51,820 nt of DNA from DAOTEJ01 sp035454085 (GTDB lineage Bacteria > Pseudomonadota > Gammaproteobacteria > Burkholderiales > Burkholderiaceae_F). The position numbers were made by a program, and so were the translations under genes. The notes below the pieces were generated by a model. It worked only from the letters and a program-made list of their open reading frames with translations, ran no database searches and was not told the origin of the DNA. Below are positions 42,651-49,934 of the stretch, in pieces; within the stretch, counting starts at the first letter, position 1; the number at the start of each line of letters is the position of its first letter. Location: assembly GCA_035454085.1 (NCBI GenBank), contig DAOTEJ010000009.1, positions 1-51,820 on the forward strand, read 5' to 3'.

Positions 42651-43882
42651 CCGCCCGCCAAGACACCCTCGTCCTCGACCGCGCCCCCAACGCCGCGGAC
42701 TTCCCGGCCTCCGCGCGCTTTGCCATGCGTCTGCTCGAGCGCCTCGATCACGGCGGACTGGAGCTCGCCTTCCCCGACGGCCAGCGCGCGCTCTTCGGGC
42801 GCGGCGCGCCGGTCAGCGACCTGCGGCTGGCCAACTGGAACATGTTCCCGGCCACGATGCGCGGTGGCGACGTGGGCTTTGCCGAGAGCTTCATCGCCGG
42901 CGACTGGGCGAGCAGCGACCTGCCGCGCCTGCTCGCCTTCCTGCTGCGCAATCGCGCCGCTGCCGAGCGGATGATCTACGGCTCCTTCTGGGGCACCCTG
43001 GTCGCGCGGCTGCGCCACCTGCTCAACCGCAACACCAAGGCGCAGGCGCGCAAGAACATCCACGCCCACTACGACCTGGGCAACGACTTCTACTCGCTCT
43101 GGCTCGACCCCGGCATGACCTACTCCAGCGCGCTGCTGGAGGACGTGCGCGATCCCCACGCCGTGCTCAGCCCCGCGGCCATGGCTGCCGGCCAGGACGC
43201 CAAGTACGCGCGCGTGCTCGACGAACTGGAGCTCGCCCCCGGCAGCCGCGTGCTCGAGATCGGCTGCGGCTGGGGCGGCCTGGCCGAGCTCGCCGCACAG
43301 CGCGGCCATGCGCTCACGGGCCTGACCCTGTCGACCGAGCAGCTCGCCTGGGCGCGCGAGCGCCTGGCGCGGCAGGGTCTCGAGGCGGACCTGCGCCTGC
43401 AGGACTACCGCGACGAGACCGGCGTGTACGACGGCGTGGCCTCGATCGAGATGTTCGAGGCGGTGGGAGAGGAATACTGGCCGAGCTACTTCGGCACCGT
43501 GGCGCGCAGCCTGCGCTCGGGCGGTCGCGCGTGCATCCAGAGCATCGTGATCGACGACGCGCTTTTCGCCCGCTATCGCAAGGGCACGGACTTCATCCAG
43601 CAATACATCTTCCCCGGCGGCATGCTGCCCTCGCCCGCGGCCTTCAAGGCGCAGGCCGAGGCAGCGGGACTGCGCGTCGAGCGCAGCCTGGCCTTCGGCC
43701 GCGCCTACGCGCGCACTCTGGCCACCTGGCGCGCCAGCTTCATGGCGCAGCTGCCCGCGGTGCGCGAGCTCGGCTTCGACGAGCGCTTCGTGCGCATCTG
43801 GGACTACTACCTCGCCTGCTGCGAGGCCGCCTTCGCGGAAGGAAGCACCGATGTGGTCCAGTACACGCTCGTACGCCAGTAA
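42647..43882 (+). CDS. CFA synthase-like fatty acid methyltransferase
   Basis: 411 aa SAM-dependent enzyme of the cyclopropane synthase family. The SAM site is VLEIGCGWGGLAELA (about 202-216), and the family core NIHAHYDLGNDFYSLWLDPGMTYSS and FIQQYIFPGGMLPS are present. Aligned by eye with E. coli Cfa, the bicarbonate-binding Cys139 is Ser161 (MTYSS) and His266 is Gln298 (IQSI), while Glu239 (Glu271), Ile268 (Ile300) and Tyr317 (Tyr354) are kept. This suggests methyl transfer to an unsaturated acyl chain without cyclopropane closure. Coupled to DUF1365 (ATGA); its end overlaps the next gene by 32 bp. Confidence 0.92.
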   Translation: MTARQDTLVLDRAPNAADFPASARFAMRLLERLDHGGLELAFPDGQRALFGRGAPVSDLRLANWNMFPATMRGGDVGFAESFIAGDWASSDLPRLLAFLLRNRAAAERMIYGSFWGTLVARLRHLLNRNTKAQARKNIHAHYDLGNDFYSLWLDPGMTYSSALLEDVRDPHAVLSPAAMAAGQDAKYARVLDELELAPGSRVLEIGCGWGGLAELAAQRGHALTGLTLSTEQLAWARERLARQGLEADLRLQDYRDETGVYDGVASIEMFEAVGEEYWPSYFGTVARSLRSGGRACIQSIVIDDALFARYRKGTDFIQQYIFPGGMLPSPAAFKAQAEAAGLRVERSLAFGRAYARTLATWRASFMAQLPAVRELGFDERFVRIWDYYLACCEAAFAEGSTDVVQYTLVRQ

Positions 43883-44468
43883 GCCCCAGGCACGGCGCAC
43901 GCGCCTGCAGCTGGTCGCGGCGCTGGCCGTGCTTGCGCCGCTGCTCGCCGTGCCGCCCGCCACCGCGCGCGAAGCCGCGGCCGCCACCGCACCCGCAGAG
44001 GCGCGCCAGTACCTGGTCGAGCCGCGCCTGGCCGGCAGCGGCCGGCTCACCTGGTTCGGCCTGCACATCTACGACGCCGCGCTCTACCTGCCCGCCGGCG
44101 CATCGCCGGCCGCGCTCGCCGATGCTCGCTTCGCGCTCGAGCTGCGCTACGCACGCGCTCTCGAAGGCCGCGCGATCGCCACCGCCAGCCGCGACGAGAT
44201 GGCGCGCATGAATCTGGCCGACCCCGCGACGCTGGCGCGCTGGACCGAGCAGATGGCGCGCATCTTCCCCGACGTGAAGCGCGACCAGCGCCTCGTGGGC
44301 GTGAACCTGCCCGGCCGCGGCGTGAGCTTCTACTTCGACGGCCGCCCGCTCGGCACGATCGACGACGCGGCCTTTGCACGCGCGTTTTTCGCCATCTGGC
44401 TCGACGAGCGCACGCGCGCTCCGCAACTGCGCCAGGCCCTGCTCGCCAGCGCGCCGGCGCGGCCCTGA
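43851..44468 (+). CDS. Chalcone isomerase-like secreted protein
   Basis: 205 aa. A signal peptide (LQLVAALAVLAPLLAVPPATA) is followed by a domain with RLAGSGRLTWFGLHIYDAALYLPAG, FALELRYARALEGRAIATASRDEM, RLVGVNLPGRGVSFYFDG and AFFAIWLDERTRAPQLRQALL, the pattern of the bacterial chalcone isomerase-like family (Chalcone_3). Relatives in eukaryotes include fatty-acid-binding chalcone-isomerase folds, so a lipid-binding role fits. The start lies within the methyltransferase gene, and its stop overlaps the transporter start (TGATG). Confidence 0.85.
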   Translation: MWSSTRSYASKPQARRTRLQLVAALAVLAPLLAVPPATAREAAAATAPAEARQYLVEPRLAGSGRLTWFGLHIYDAALYLPAGASPAALADARFALELRYARALEGRAIATASRDEMARMNLADPATLARWTEQMARIFPDVKRDQRLVGVNLPGRGVSFYFDGRPLGTIDDAAFARAFFAIWLDERTRAPQLRQALLASAPARP

Positions 44469-45745
44469 TGGCCAGCCTGCCCCTGGCCGCGGCGGTCGCT
44501 CCGCCCACGCGGGGCCGCGCGCTTGCCGCCTACGCGGGCCTGGGCCTGCCGCTGGCCATGATGGCCCTGCCGGTCTACGTGCTGCTGCCGCAGTTCTACG
44601 CCCAGGCCACGGGACTCGCCCTGGCCACCATCGGCGGCGTGCTGCTTGCCACGCGCCTGCTCGATGCCCTGGTCGATCCCTGGCTGGGGGTCTGGGCCGA
44701 CGCCCTGCGGCGCCGCTCGAACGCGCTGCGTCCGGTCATGATCGCCTGCGTGCCCCTGGCGCTGGGCTTCCTGGCGCTGTTCAACCCGCCGGCCGGGCTG
44801 GATGCGTCGGCCGCCATGCTGTGGCTCGCGGGCGCCCTGGTCGCCGCCTACCTGGGCTACTCGGCCGCCAGCGTGGCCTACCAGGCCTGGGGCGCGGCAC
44901 TGGCGCACGACGACGCGGGCCGCACGCGCATCACGGCGGCGCGCGAAGGCGCGGGCCTGGTGGGCGTGGTGGCCGCCTCGATCGTGCCCTATGCCGCCGG
45001 TGCCCCTGCCCTGGTGGTGTTGTTCTTCGCCAGCCTGGCCGCCGCGCTCGTGCTGCTCGCCCGCGCCCCGCAACCACCCGCGCCCGCCAGCGCGGCGCTG
45101 GGCGCCTGGGCCACGCTGCGCCAGCCCCTGGCGAGCACGCGGCTGCGCTGGCTGCTCGCGGTGTTCGCCGTCAACGGCATCGCCACCGCGGTGCCGGCAA
45201 CACTGGTGGTGTTCTTCGTGGCCGACCGGCTCGAGCTCGAGTCGGCCACCGGGCTCTTCCTGGCGGCCTACTTCATCGCCGGCGCGGCGAGCATGCCGCT
45301 GTGGTCCCGCCTGGCGCACCGCCTGCCCCTGCCCGCCGTATGGCTGGCGGGGATGCTGCTGTCGATCGTCGCCTTCATTGGCGCCTACTGGCTGGGCGCG
45401 GGCGACCGCGCGGCCTTCGTGCTGGTGTGCGTGCTCTCGGGTCTGGCGCTGGGCGCGGATCTGGCCGTGCCCCCGGCGCTGCTCGCCCGGGTGATCGACG
45501 CCGACGGCGCCGGCGGCCGCGCCGAGGCCACCTACTTCGGCCTGTGGAACTTCGTGAACAAGCTCAACCTCGCGCTCGCCGCCGGCATTGCCTTGCCGGC
45601 GCTGCAGGCGCTGGGCTACACCTCGGGCGTGCGCTCGCCGGCTGCCCTCGACGCGCTGGCGCTCGCCTACGCCCTCATCCCCTGCGCGATCAAGCTCGCC
45701 GCCGCCGGCCTCCTGGCCTGGTGCTGGCAGCGCTCGCGCTTCTGA
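44468..45745 (+). CDS. GPH-type MFS transporter
   Basis: 425 aa with about twelve hydrophobic helices. ATRLLDALVDPWLGVWADALRRR is the family motif between helices 2 and 3 of MelB-like (MFS_2) carriers, and LGYSAASVAYQAWGAAL plus YFGLWNFVNKLNLALAAGI match further family blocks. The usual substrates of this family are sugars, but homologues in DUF1365/CFA clusters have no known substrate. Coupled to the previous gene by TGATG. Confidence 0.9.
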   Translation: MASLPLAAAVAPPTRGRALAAYAGLGLPLAMMALPVYVLLPQFYAQATGLALATIGGVLLATRLLDALVDPWLGVWADALRRRSNALRPVMIACVPLALGFLALFNPPAGLDASAAMLWLAGALVAAYLGYSAASVAYQAWGAALAHDDAGRTRITAAREGAGLVGVVAASIVPYAAGAPALVVLFFASLAAALVLLARAPQPPAPASAALGAWATLRQPLASTRLRWLLAVFAVNGIATAVPATLVVFFVADRLELESATGLFLAAYFIAGAASMPLWSRLAHRLPLPAVWLAGMLLSIVAFIGAYWLGAGDRAAFVLVCVLSGLALGADLAVPPALLARVIDADGAGGRAEATYFGLWNFVNKLNLALAAGIALPALQALGYTSGVRSPAALDALALAYALIPCAIKLAAAGLLAWCWQRSRF

Positions 45746-45758
45746 CCGGTCCCCACCC

Positions 45759-46298
45759 ATGAGCCTCATCCGCCACCTGTTCGCCGCCGTGCTCGCGCTC
45801 GCCCTGCTGGGCGCCTGTGCCGGCCCCACGCCCGCCACCTATGCCACGCAGGAGCCCAAGCTCGACCTGCGCCAGTACTTCGCCGGCAAGCTTGTCGGCC
45901 ACGGCCTGTTCATGGACCGCTCGGGCGAGGTCAAGCGCCGCTTCGTGGTCACCATCCAGGCGAGCTGGCAGGGTGACACCGGCACCCTGGACGAGGACTT
46001 CGTGTGGTCCGACGGCCAGCGCGAGCGCCGCGTGTGGACGCTCAAGCCCGTGCCCGGCGAGCCGGGCCGCTGGCGCGGCACGGCCGCCGACGTGATCGGC
46101 GAGGCGCAGGGCACGGTCAGCGGCAACGCCCTGAACTGGACCTACCGCATGAAGCTGCCGGTCGACGGCAGGACCTACGAGGTGAGCTTCGACGACTGGA
46201 TGTTCCTGATCGATCGCGAGGTGATGCTCAACCGCGCGGTGATGAGCTTCTGGGGCGTGCGCGTGGGCGAAGTCTTCATCTCCTTCCGCAGGTCATGA
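45759..46298 (+). CDS. DUF3833 lipoprotein
   Basis: 179 aa. The signal peptide ends in the lipobox LLGAC (AVLALALLGACAG), so it is predicted to be a lipoprotein. The DUF3833 domain follows, with LDLRQYFAGKLVGHGLFMDRSGEVKRRFVV, LDEDFVWSDGQRERRVWTLK and DDWMFLIDREVMLNRAVMSFWGVRVGEVFISF. The fold resembles a lipocalin-like barrel in outline, and genes of this family recur in light-regulated lipid clusters. The stop overlaps the next start (ATGA). Confidence 0.88.
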   Translation: MSLIRHLFAAVLALALLGACAGPTPATYATQEPKLDLRQYFAGKLVGHGLFMDRSGEVKRRFVVTIQASWQGDTGTLDEDFVWSDGQRERRVWTLKPVPGEPGRWRGTAADVIGEAQGTVSGNALNWTYRMKLPVDGRTYEVSFDDWMFLIDREVMLNRAVMSFWGVRVGEVFISFRRS

Positions 46299-47089
46299 TG
46301 GCGCTCAACCCCACCTTCCCCGATTGGCGCGGCCAGCGCGTCTGGGTGATCGGCGCCTCGTACGGCATCGGCGCGGCGCTTGCCGCGGAACTGATAGGGC
46401 GTGGCGCGCGGGTCGCGCTGTCGGCGCGCTCCGAGCCGCTGCTTGCGCAGCTCGCCGCCTCGACCCCGCGGCCCGAGGGCGCGCCTGCGCCGCTGGTGGC
46501 GCCGCTCGACGTGACCGACGCGGCTTCGGTGCGTTCCGCCGCAGTGCGCGTGCGCGAGGCCTGGCAGGGGCTGGATCTGGTGCTGGTGGTGGCCGGCACC
46601 CACAGCCCGATGCGCGCCGAGACCTTCGATCTGGCCACCGCCCGCAAGCTGCTCGACGTCAACCTCGGCGGCGTGTTCAACGTGCTCGATGCCACGCTGC
46701 CCGCGCTGCTGCGCCAGGGCAGCGGCGGCATCGCGCTGGTCTCGTCGGTGGCCGGCTACGTGGGACTGCCGCAGTCGCTGGCCTACGGGCCGACCAAGGC
46801 CGCGCTGATCAACCTGGCCGAGTCGCTCTATGGCGACCTGCACCCGCGCGGCCTGGGCGTGTACCTCGTCAATCCCGGTTTCGTCGACACGCCCCTCACG
46901 CAGAAGAACGAGTTCCACATGCCCGCGCTGATGCAGCCGCTCGACGCCGCGCGCGCCACGCTCGACGGGATCGCCCGCGGCCGCTTCGAGATCCACTATC
47001 CGCGCCGCTTCACGCTCTGGCTCAAGCTGCTGCGTCTGCTGCCCTACGGCGCCCAGTTCGGCGCCGTGCGGCGCATCACCGGCAACTGA
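46295..47089 (+). CDS. Short-chain dehydrogenase/reductase (COG0300-like)
   Basis: 264 aa from the ATG at 46295, coupled to the DUF3833 gene by ATGA. The cofactor site is IGASYGIGAAL, the catalytic Ser is in ALVSSVAGY, and the Tyr/Lys pair is in LAYGPTKAAL. The C-terminus IHYPRRFTLWLKLLRLLP is basic and amphipathic, a feature of SDRs that work at membranes. Similar SDRs are part of the sigma-E/ChrR singlet-oxygen regulon of Rhodobacter. The substrate is unknown, perhaps an oxidised lipid or aldehyde. Confidence 0.9.
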   Translation: MMALNPTFPDWRGQRVWVIGASYGIGAALAAELIGRGARVALSARSEPLLAQLAASTPRPEGAPAPLVAPLDVTDAASVRSAAVRVREAWQGLDLVLVVAGTHSPMRAETFDLATARKLLDVNLGGVFNVLDATLPALLRQGSGGIALVSSVAGYVGLPQSLAYGPTKAALINLAESLYGDLHPRGLGVYLVNPGFVDTPLTQKNEFHMPALMQPLDAARATLDGIARGRFEIHYPRRFTLWLKLLRLLPYGAQFGAVRRITGN

Positions 47090-47111
47090 AGCCGACGCCC
47101 CCTGAATCCGC

Positions 47112-47546
47112 ATGGACGCCCCCCCGCACGAGCCCGCGCTGCGCGTACAGCGCTACTTCGAGACCCTGAGCCGCGAGCGCCTGGCCGCGCTGGGCGAGGT
47201 CTACTCCGACGAGGCCCGCTTCAAGGACCCGTTCAACGAAGTCCAGGGCGTGGCGGCGATCCGCACCATCTTCGAGCACATGTACCGTGATCTTCTGGAT
47301 CCGCGCTTCGAAGTGACCGCCGTGGTGGGCGCGGGCGACCAGGCCTTCATGACCTGGAACTTCCGCTTCCGCCATCCGCGCCTGAAGGGCGAGCAGCTCA
47401 TCCGCGGCGCCACCCACCTGCACTTCGCGCCCGACGGCCGCGTGCGGCTGCACCGCGACTACTGGGACGCCGCCGAGGAACTCTATGAAAAACTGCCGGT
47501 GGTCGGCACACTAGTGAGACTGCTCAGGCGCCGCGCCGCGGCCTGA
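47112..47546 (+). CDS. NTF2-like (SnoaL-type) protein
   Basis: 144 aa with one NTF2-like cone fold: VQRYFETLSRERLAALGEVYSDEARFKDPFNEVQGVAAIRTIFEHMY, then FMTWNFRFRHPRLKGEQLIRGATHLHFAPDGRVRLHRDYWDAAEELYEKLPVVG. The last part is typical of the nuclear-transport-factor-2 proteins that recur in CFA/DUF1365 clusters. The pocket usually binds a small hydrophobic ligand; catalytic function is unknown. It lies 22 bp after the SDR and 25 bp before the diiron gene. Confidence 0.88.
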   Translation: MDAPPHEPALRVQRYFETLSRERLAALGEVYSDEARFKDPFNEVQGVAAIRTIFEHMYRDLLDPRFEVTAVVGAGDQAFMTWNFRFRHPRLKGEQLIRGATHLHFAPDGRVRLHRDYWDAAEELYEKLPVVGTLVRLLRRRAAA

Positions 47547-47571
47547 GACCCTCTTGCCCATCGGAGACCGC

Positions 47572-48423
47572 ATGCTCTACCCCGAACTCTTCAAGTCGCT
47601 CGAGTCCGTGCGCTGGAACATGGAGCAGGACATCCCCTGGGGCGAGTTCGACGCCGCGCGCCTGTCCGACGAGCAGGCGCGCACCATCAAGATGAACGCG
47701 ATCACCGAGTGGTCGGCCCTTCCGGCCACCGAGATGTTTCTGCGCGACAACCGCCACGACAGCGACTTCTCGGCCTTCATGAGCGTGTGGTTCTTCGAGG
47801 AGCAGAAGCACTCCCTGGTGCTCATGGAGTATCTGCGCCGCTTCCGCCCGGACCTCGTGCCCACCGAGGCCGAACTGCACGCGGTGCGCTTCGAGTTCGA
47901 TCCCGCGCCCGCGCTCGAGACCCTGATGCTGCACTTCTGCGGCGAGATCCGGCTCAACCACTGGTACCGGCGCGCCGCCGAGTGGCACACCGAGCCGGTG
48001 ATCAAGTCGATCTACCGCCATCTGTCGCAGGACGAGGCGCGCCACGGCGGCGCCTACCTGCGCTACATGAAGAAGGCGCTGGGCGAGGCGGGCGACACGG
48101 CGCGCGCGGCGTTTGCCAAGATCGGCGTGCTGATGGCCTCGGCGCGGCGCACCGACAAGCCGCTGCACCCCACCAACCTGCACGTCAACGAGGCCCTGTT
48201 CCCGAACGACACCATACAATCCCGCCTCCCCGACCCGGGCTGGCTCGAGCGCTGGCTCGATCAACAGATCAGGTTCGACAAGGAATGGGAAAGCAAGGTC
48301 GTCGATCGCATCCTGCACAACCTCTCGCTGCTGTTCGAGCGCAGCTTCGCCTCGGTGCAGGACCTCAACCGCTACCGCAAGGAAGTGCTCGGGCGCATGG
48401 GGCCGGCAGCGCAGCCGGCGTAG
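47572..48423 (+). CDS. Ferritin-like diiron-carboxylate protein
   Basis: 283 aa from the ATG at 47572 behind GGAGA (a TTG at 47554 is in frame but has no such site). Four helices supply a likely diiron centre: Glu46 (ITEWSAL), Glu77-x-x-His80 (FFEEQKHSL), Glu125 (FCGEIRLNHWY) and Glu155-x-x-His158 (QDEARHGGAY). This matches the two ExxH pairs of acyl-ACP desaturase-like and AurF-like oxygenases. As last gene of the coupled lipid block it may hydroxylate, desaturate or oxygenate the acyl chain; this is inference. No membrane segment is seen. Confidence 0.85.
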   Translation: MLYPELFKSLESVRWNMEQDIPWGEFDAARLSDEQARTIKMNAITEWSALPATEMFLRDNRHDSDFSAFMSVWFFEEQKHSLVLMEYLRRFRPDLVPTEAELHAVRFEFDPAPALETLMLHFCGEIRLNHWYRRAAEWHTEPVIKSIYRHLSQDEARHGGAYLRYMKKALGEAGDTARAAFAKIGVLMASARRTDKPLHPTNLHVNEALFPNDTIQSRLPDPGWLERWLDQQIRFDKEWESKVVDRILHNLSLLFERSFASVQDLNRYRKEVLGRMGPAAQPA

Positions 48424-48439
48424 GCGCGGGGCGGCGCTC

Positions 48440-49327
48440 GTGATCGCCGCCCACGTCCCGCTGGTGGTCAGCACGCGCGGCGCGGCCACCGAGTGCATCC
48501 ACCACGGCTCCGTGGCGGTGGTCGATGCGCAGGGCCGGCTCCTCGCCTCGGCCGGCGACCCGGAGTCGCTCAACTTCACCCGCAGCGCGCTCAAGCCGCT
48601 CCAGGCCCTGCCCTTCCTCGAGGACGGCGGCATGGGCCGCTTCGGCTGGGGCTCGCAGCAGCTCGCCATGATGTGCGCCAGCCACAACGGCGAGGCGATC
48701 CACCAGCGGCTGGCGGCCGCGATGCTGGCCGACGCCGGGTTCGCCGAGCACGACCTGCGCTGCGGCTGCCACCCGCCGATGTACTACCAGGCCACGGGCG
48801 AGTTCATCCCCGCCGGTGCGCGCTACGACCAGCTCGCCAACAATTGCTCGGGCAAGCACGCGGGCTTTCTTGCCTTCTGCCGCCTGCACGGCGCTGCTCC
48901 CGAGGGCTACCTCGACGAAGGTTCTCCGCTGCAGACGCGCATCCGGCGCAAGGCGCTCGAGGCCGCGGGCGGCACGGTGGCCGAGGGCGTGGACGGCTGC
49001 AGCGCGCCCAACTTCGCCATGCCGCTGACGCGCCTGGCCAAGCTCTACGGCGACCTCGCGGCGAGCGAGGACGCGGCGCTGCGCGCGATCTTCTTTGCCA
49101 TGACGCGCCACCCGGACCTGGTGTCGGGCACCGGCCGCACCGACCTGGCGGTCATGCAGGCCGGGCGCGGCGACTGGATCGCCAAGATCGGTGCCGACGG
49201 GGTGCAGGCCATCGGCGTGCGCTCGCGCGGCCTGGGCATTGCCTTGCGCATTGCCGACGGCAACCCGCGCGCCCTGCACGCCGCCACCGTGGCGGTGCTG
49301 CAGCAGCTCGACCTGGTGGGCAACACC
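48440..49327 (+). CDS. L-asparaginase II family protein, 3' end in gap
   Basis: 296 residues are visible from a GTG at 48440, 16 bp after the diiron gene, up to the gap at 49328. The family pattern is clear: VVSTRGAATECIHHGSVAVVDAQGRLLASAGD, TRSALKPLQALPFLEDG, MMCASHNGE, LRCGCHPP, NNCSGKHAGFLAFC and GTGRTDLAVM. Proteins of this family (COG4448) are related to plant-type and Rhizobium asparaginases, and physiological substrates are mostly untested. About 35-45 C-terminal residues are probably hidden in the gap. A link to the lipid block is only positional. Confidence 0.88.
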
Positions 49328-49427
49328 NNNNNNNNNNNNNNNNNNNNNNNNNNNNNNNNNNNNNNNNNNNNNNNNNNNNNNNNNNNNNNNNNNNNNNNNN
49401 NNNNNNNNNNNNNNNNNNNNNNNNNNN
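49328..49427. other. Assembly gap (100 N) with missing sequence
   Basis: Exactly 100 N; the flanks do not repeat each other, so sequence of unknown length is missing. It must hold the end of the asparaginase gene and the start of the SRPBCC gene. Confidence 0.9.
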
Positions 49428-49934
49428 CGCGCCGCCTCGCCCGTGCAGTCGCTCGAGGTGCAGCGGCAGGGCGAGGGCTACGTGATCGACGCGAGCTTCG
49501 TCGCGCCGGTGCCCAGGGCCCTGGCGTGGTCGGTGCTGACCGACTTCGGCGCGATGGCGCGCTTCGTGCCCAACCTCCAGGACAGCCGCGTCACTGCCGG
49601 CAGCGGACCGCAGTTCACGGTGCGCCAGCAGGGCGTGGCGCGCTTCGGCCCGTTCGAGTTTCCCTTCGATTCGACGCGCCGCATCGACCTGCTCCCGTCC
49701 GAGGCGATCCGCTCGGTCCAGATCGCGGGCAACCTGCGCCGCCTCGAGTCACACACCACGCTGGCCGAGGTGCCTGGCGGCACGCGGGTGAGCTACCACG
49801 TCGAGCTGCTGCCCGGCAGCGACTTCCCCGCGCTGATCGGCGCCGCCTTCCTGCGCCACGAGGTGCGCGAGCAGCTCGAGGCCATCGTGCAGGAGATGCT
49901 GCGGCGGCAGGCCGCGCCCGCCGCGCGCCCCTAG
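49428..49934 (+). CDS. SRPBCC (START-like) family protein, 5' end in gap
   Basis: 168 visible residues of a polyketide-cyclase/COQ10-type lipid-binding fold: YVIDASFVAPVPRALAWSVLTDFGAMARFVPNLQDSRV, then FEFPFDSTRRIDLLP and the long C-terminal helix FLRHEVREQLEAIVQEMLRRQ. The N-terminus, perhaps with a signal peptide, is lost in the gap. The fold binds hydrophobic ligands. Its stop TAG shares the bases CTAG (49931-49934) with the stop of the convergent oligopeptidase gene. Confidence 0.8.
   Translation, partial: RAASPVQSLEVQRQGEGYVIDASFVAPVPRALAWSVLTDFGAMARFVPNLQDSRVTAGSGPQFTVRQQGVARFGPFEFPFDSTRRIDLLPSEAIRSVQIAGNLRRLESHTTLAEVPGGTRVSYHVELLPGSDFPALIGAAFLRHEVREQLEAIVQEMLRRQAAPAARP

Noticed and set aside
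47554..47571. TTG at 47554 as start of the diiron protein gene
   Set aside because: The ATG at 47572 has a GGAGA ribosome-binding site, which lies inside the extra codons of the longer form.
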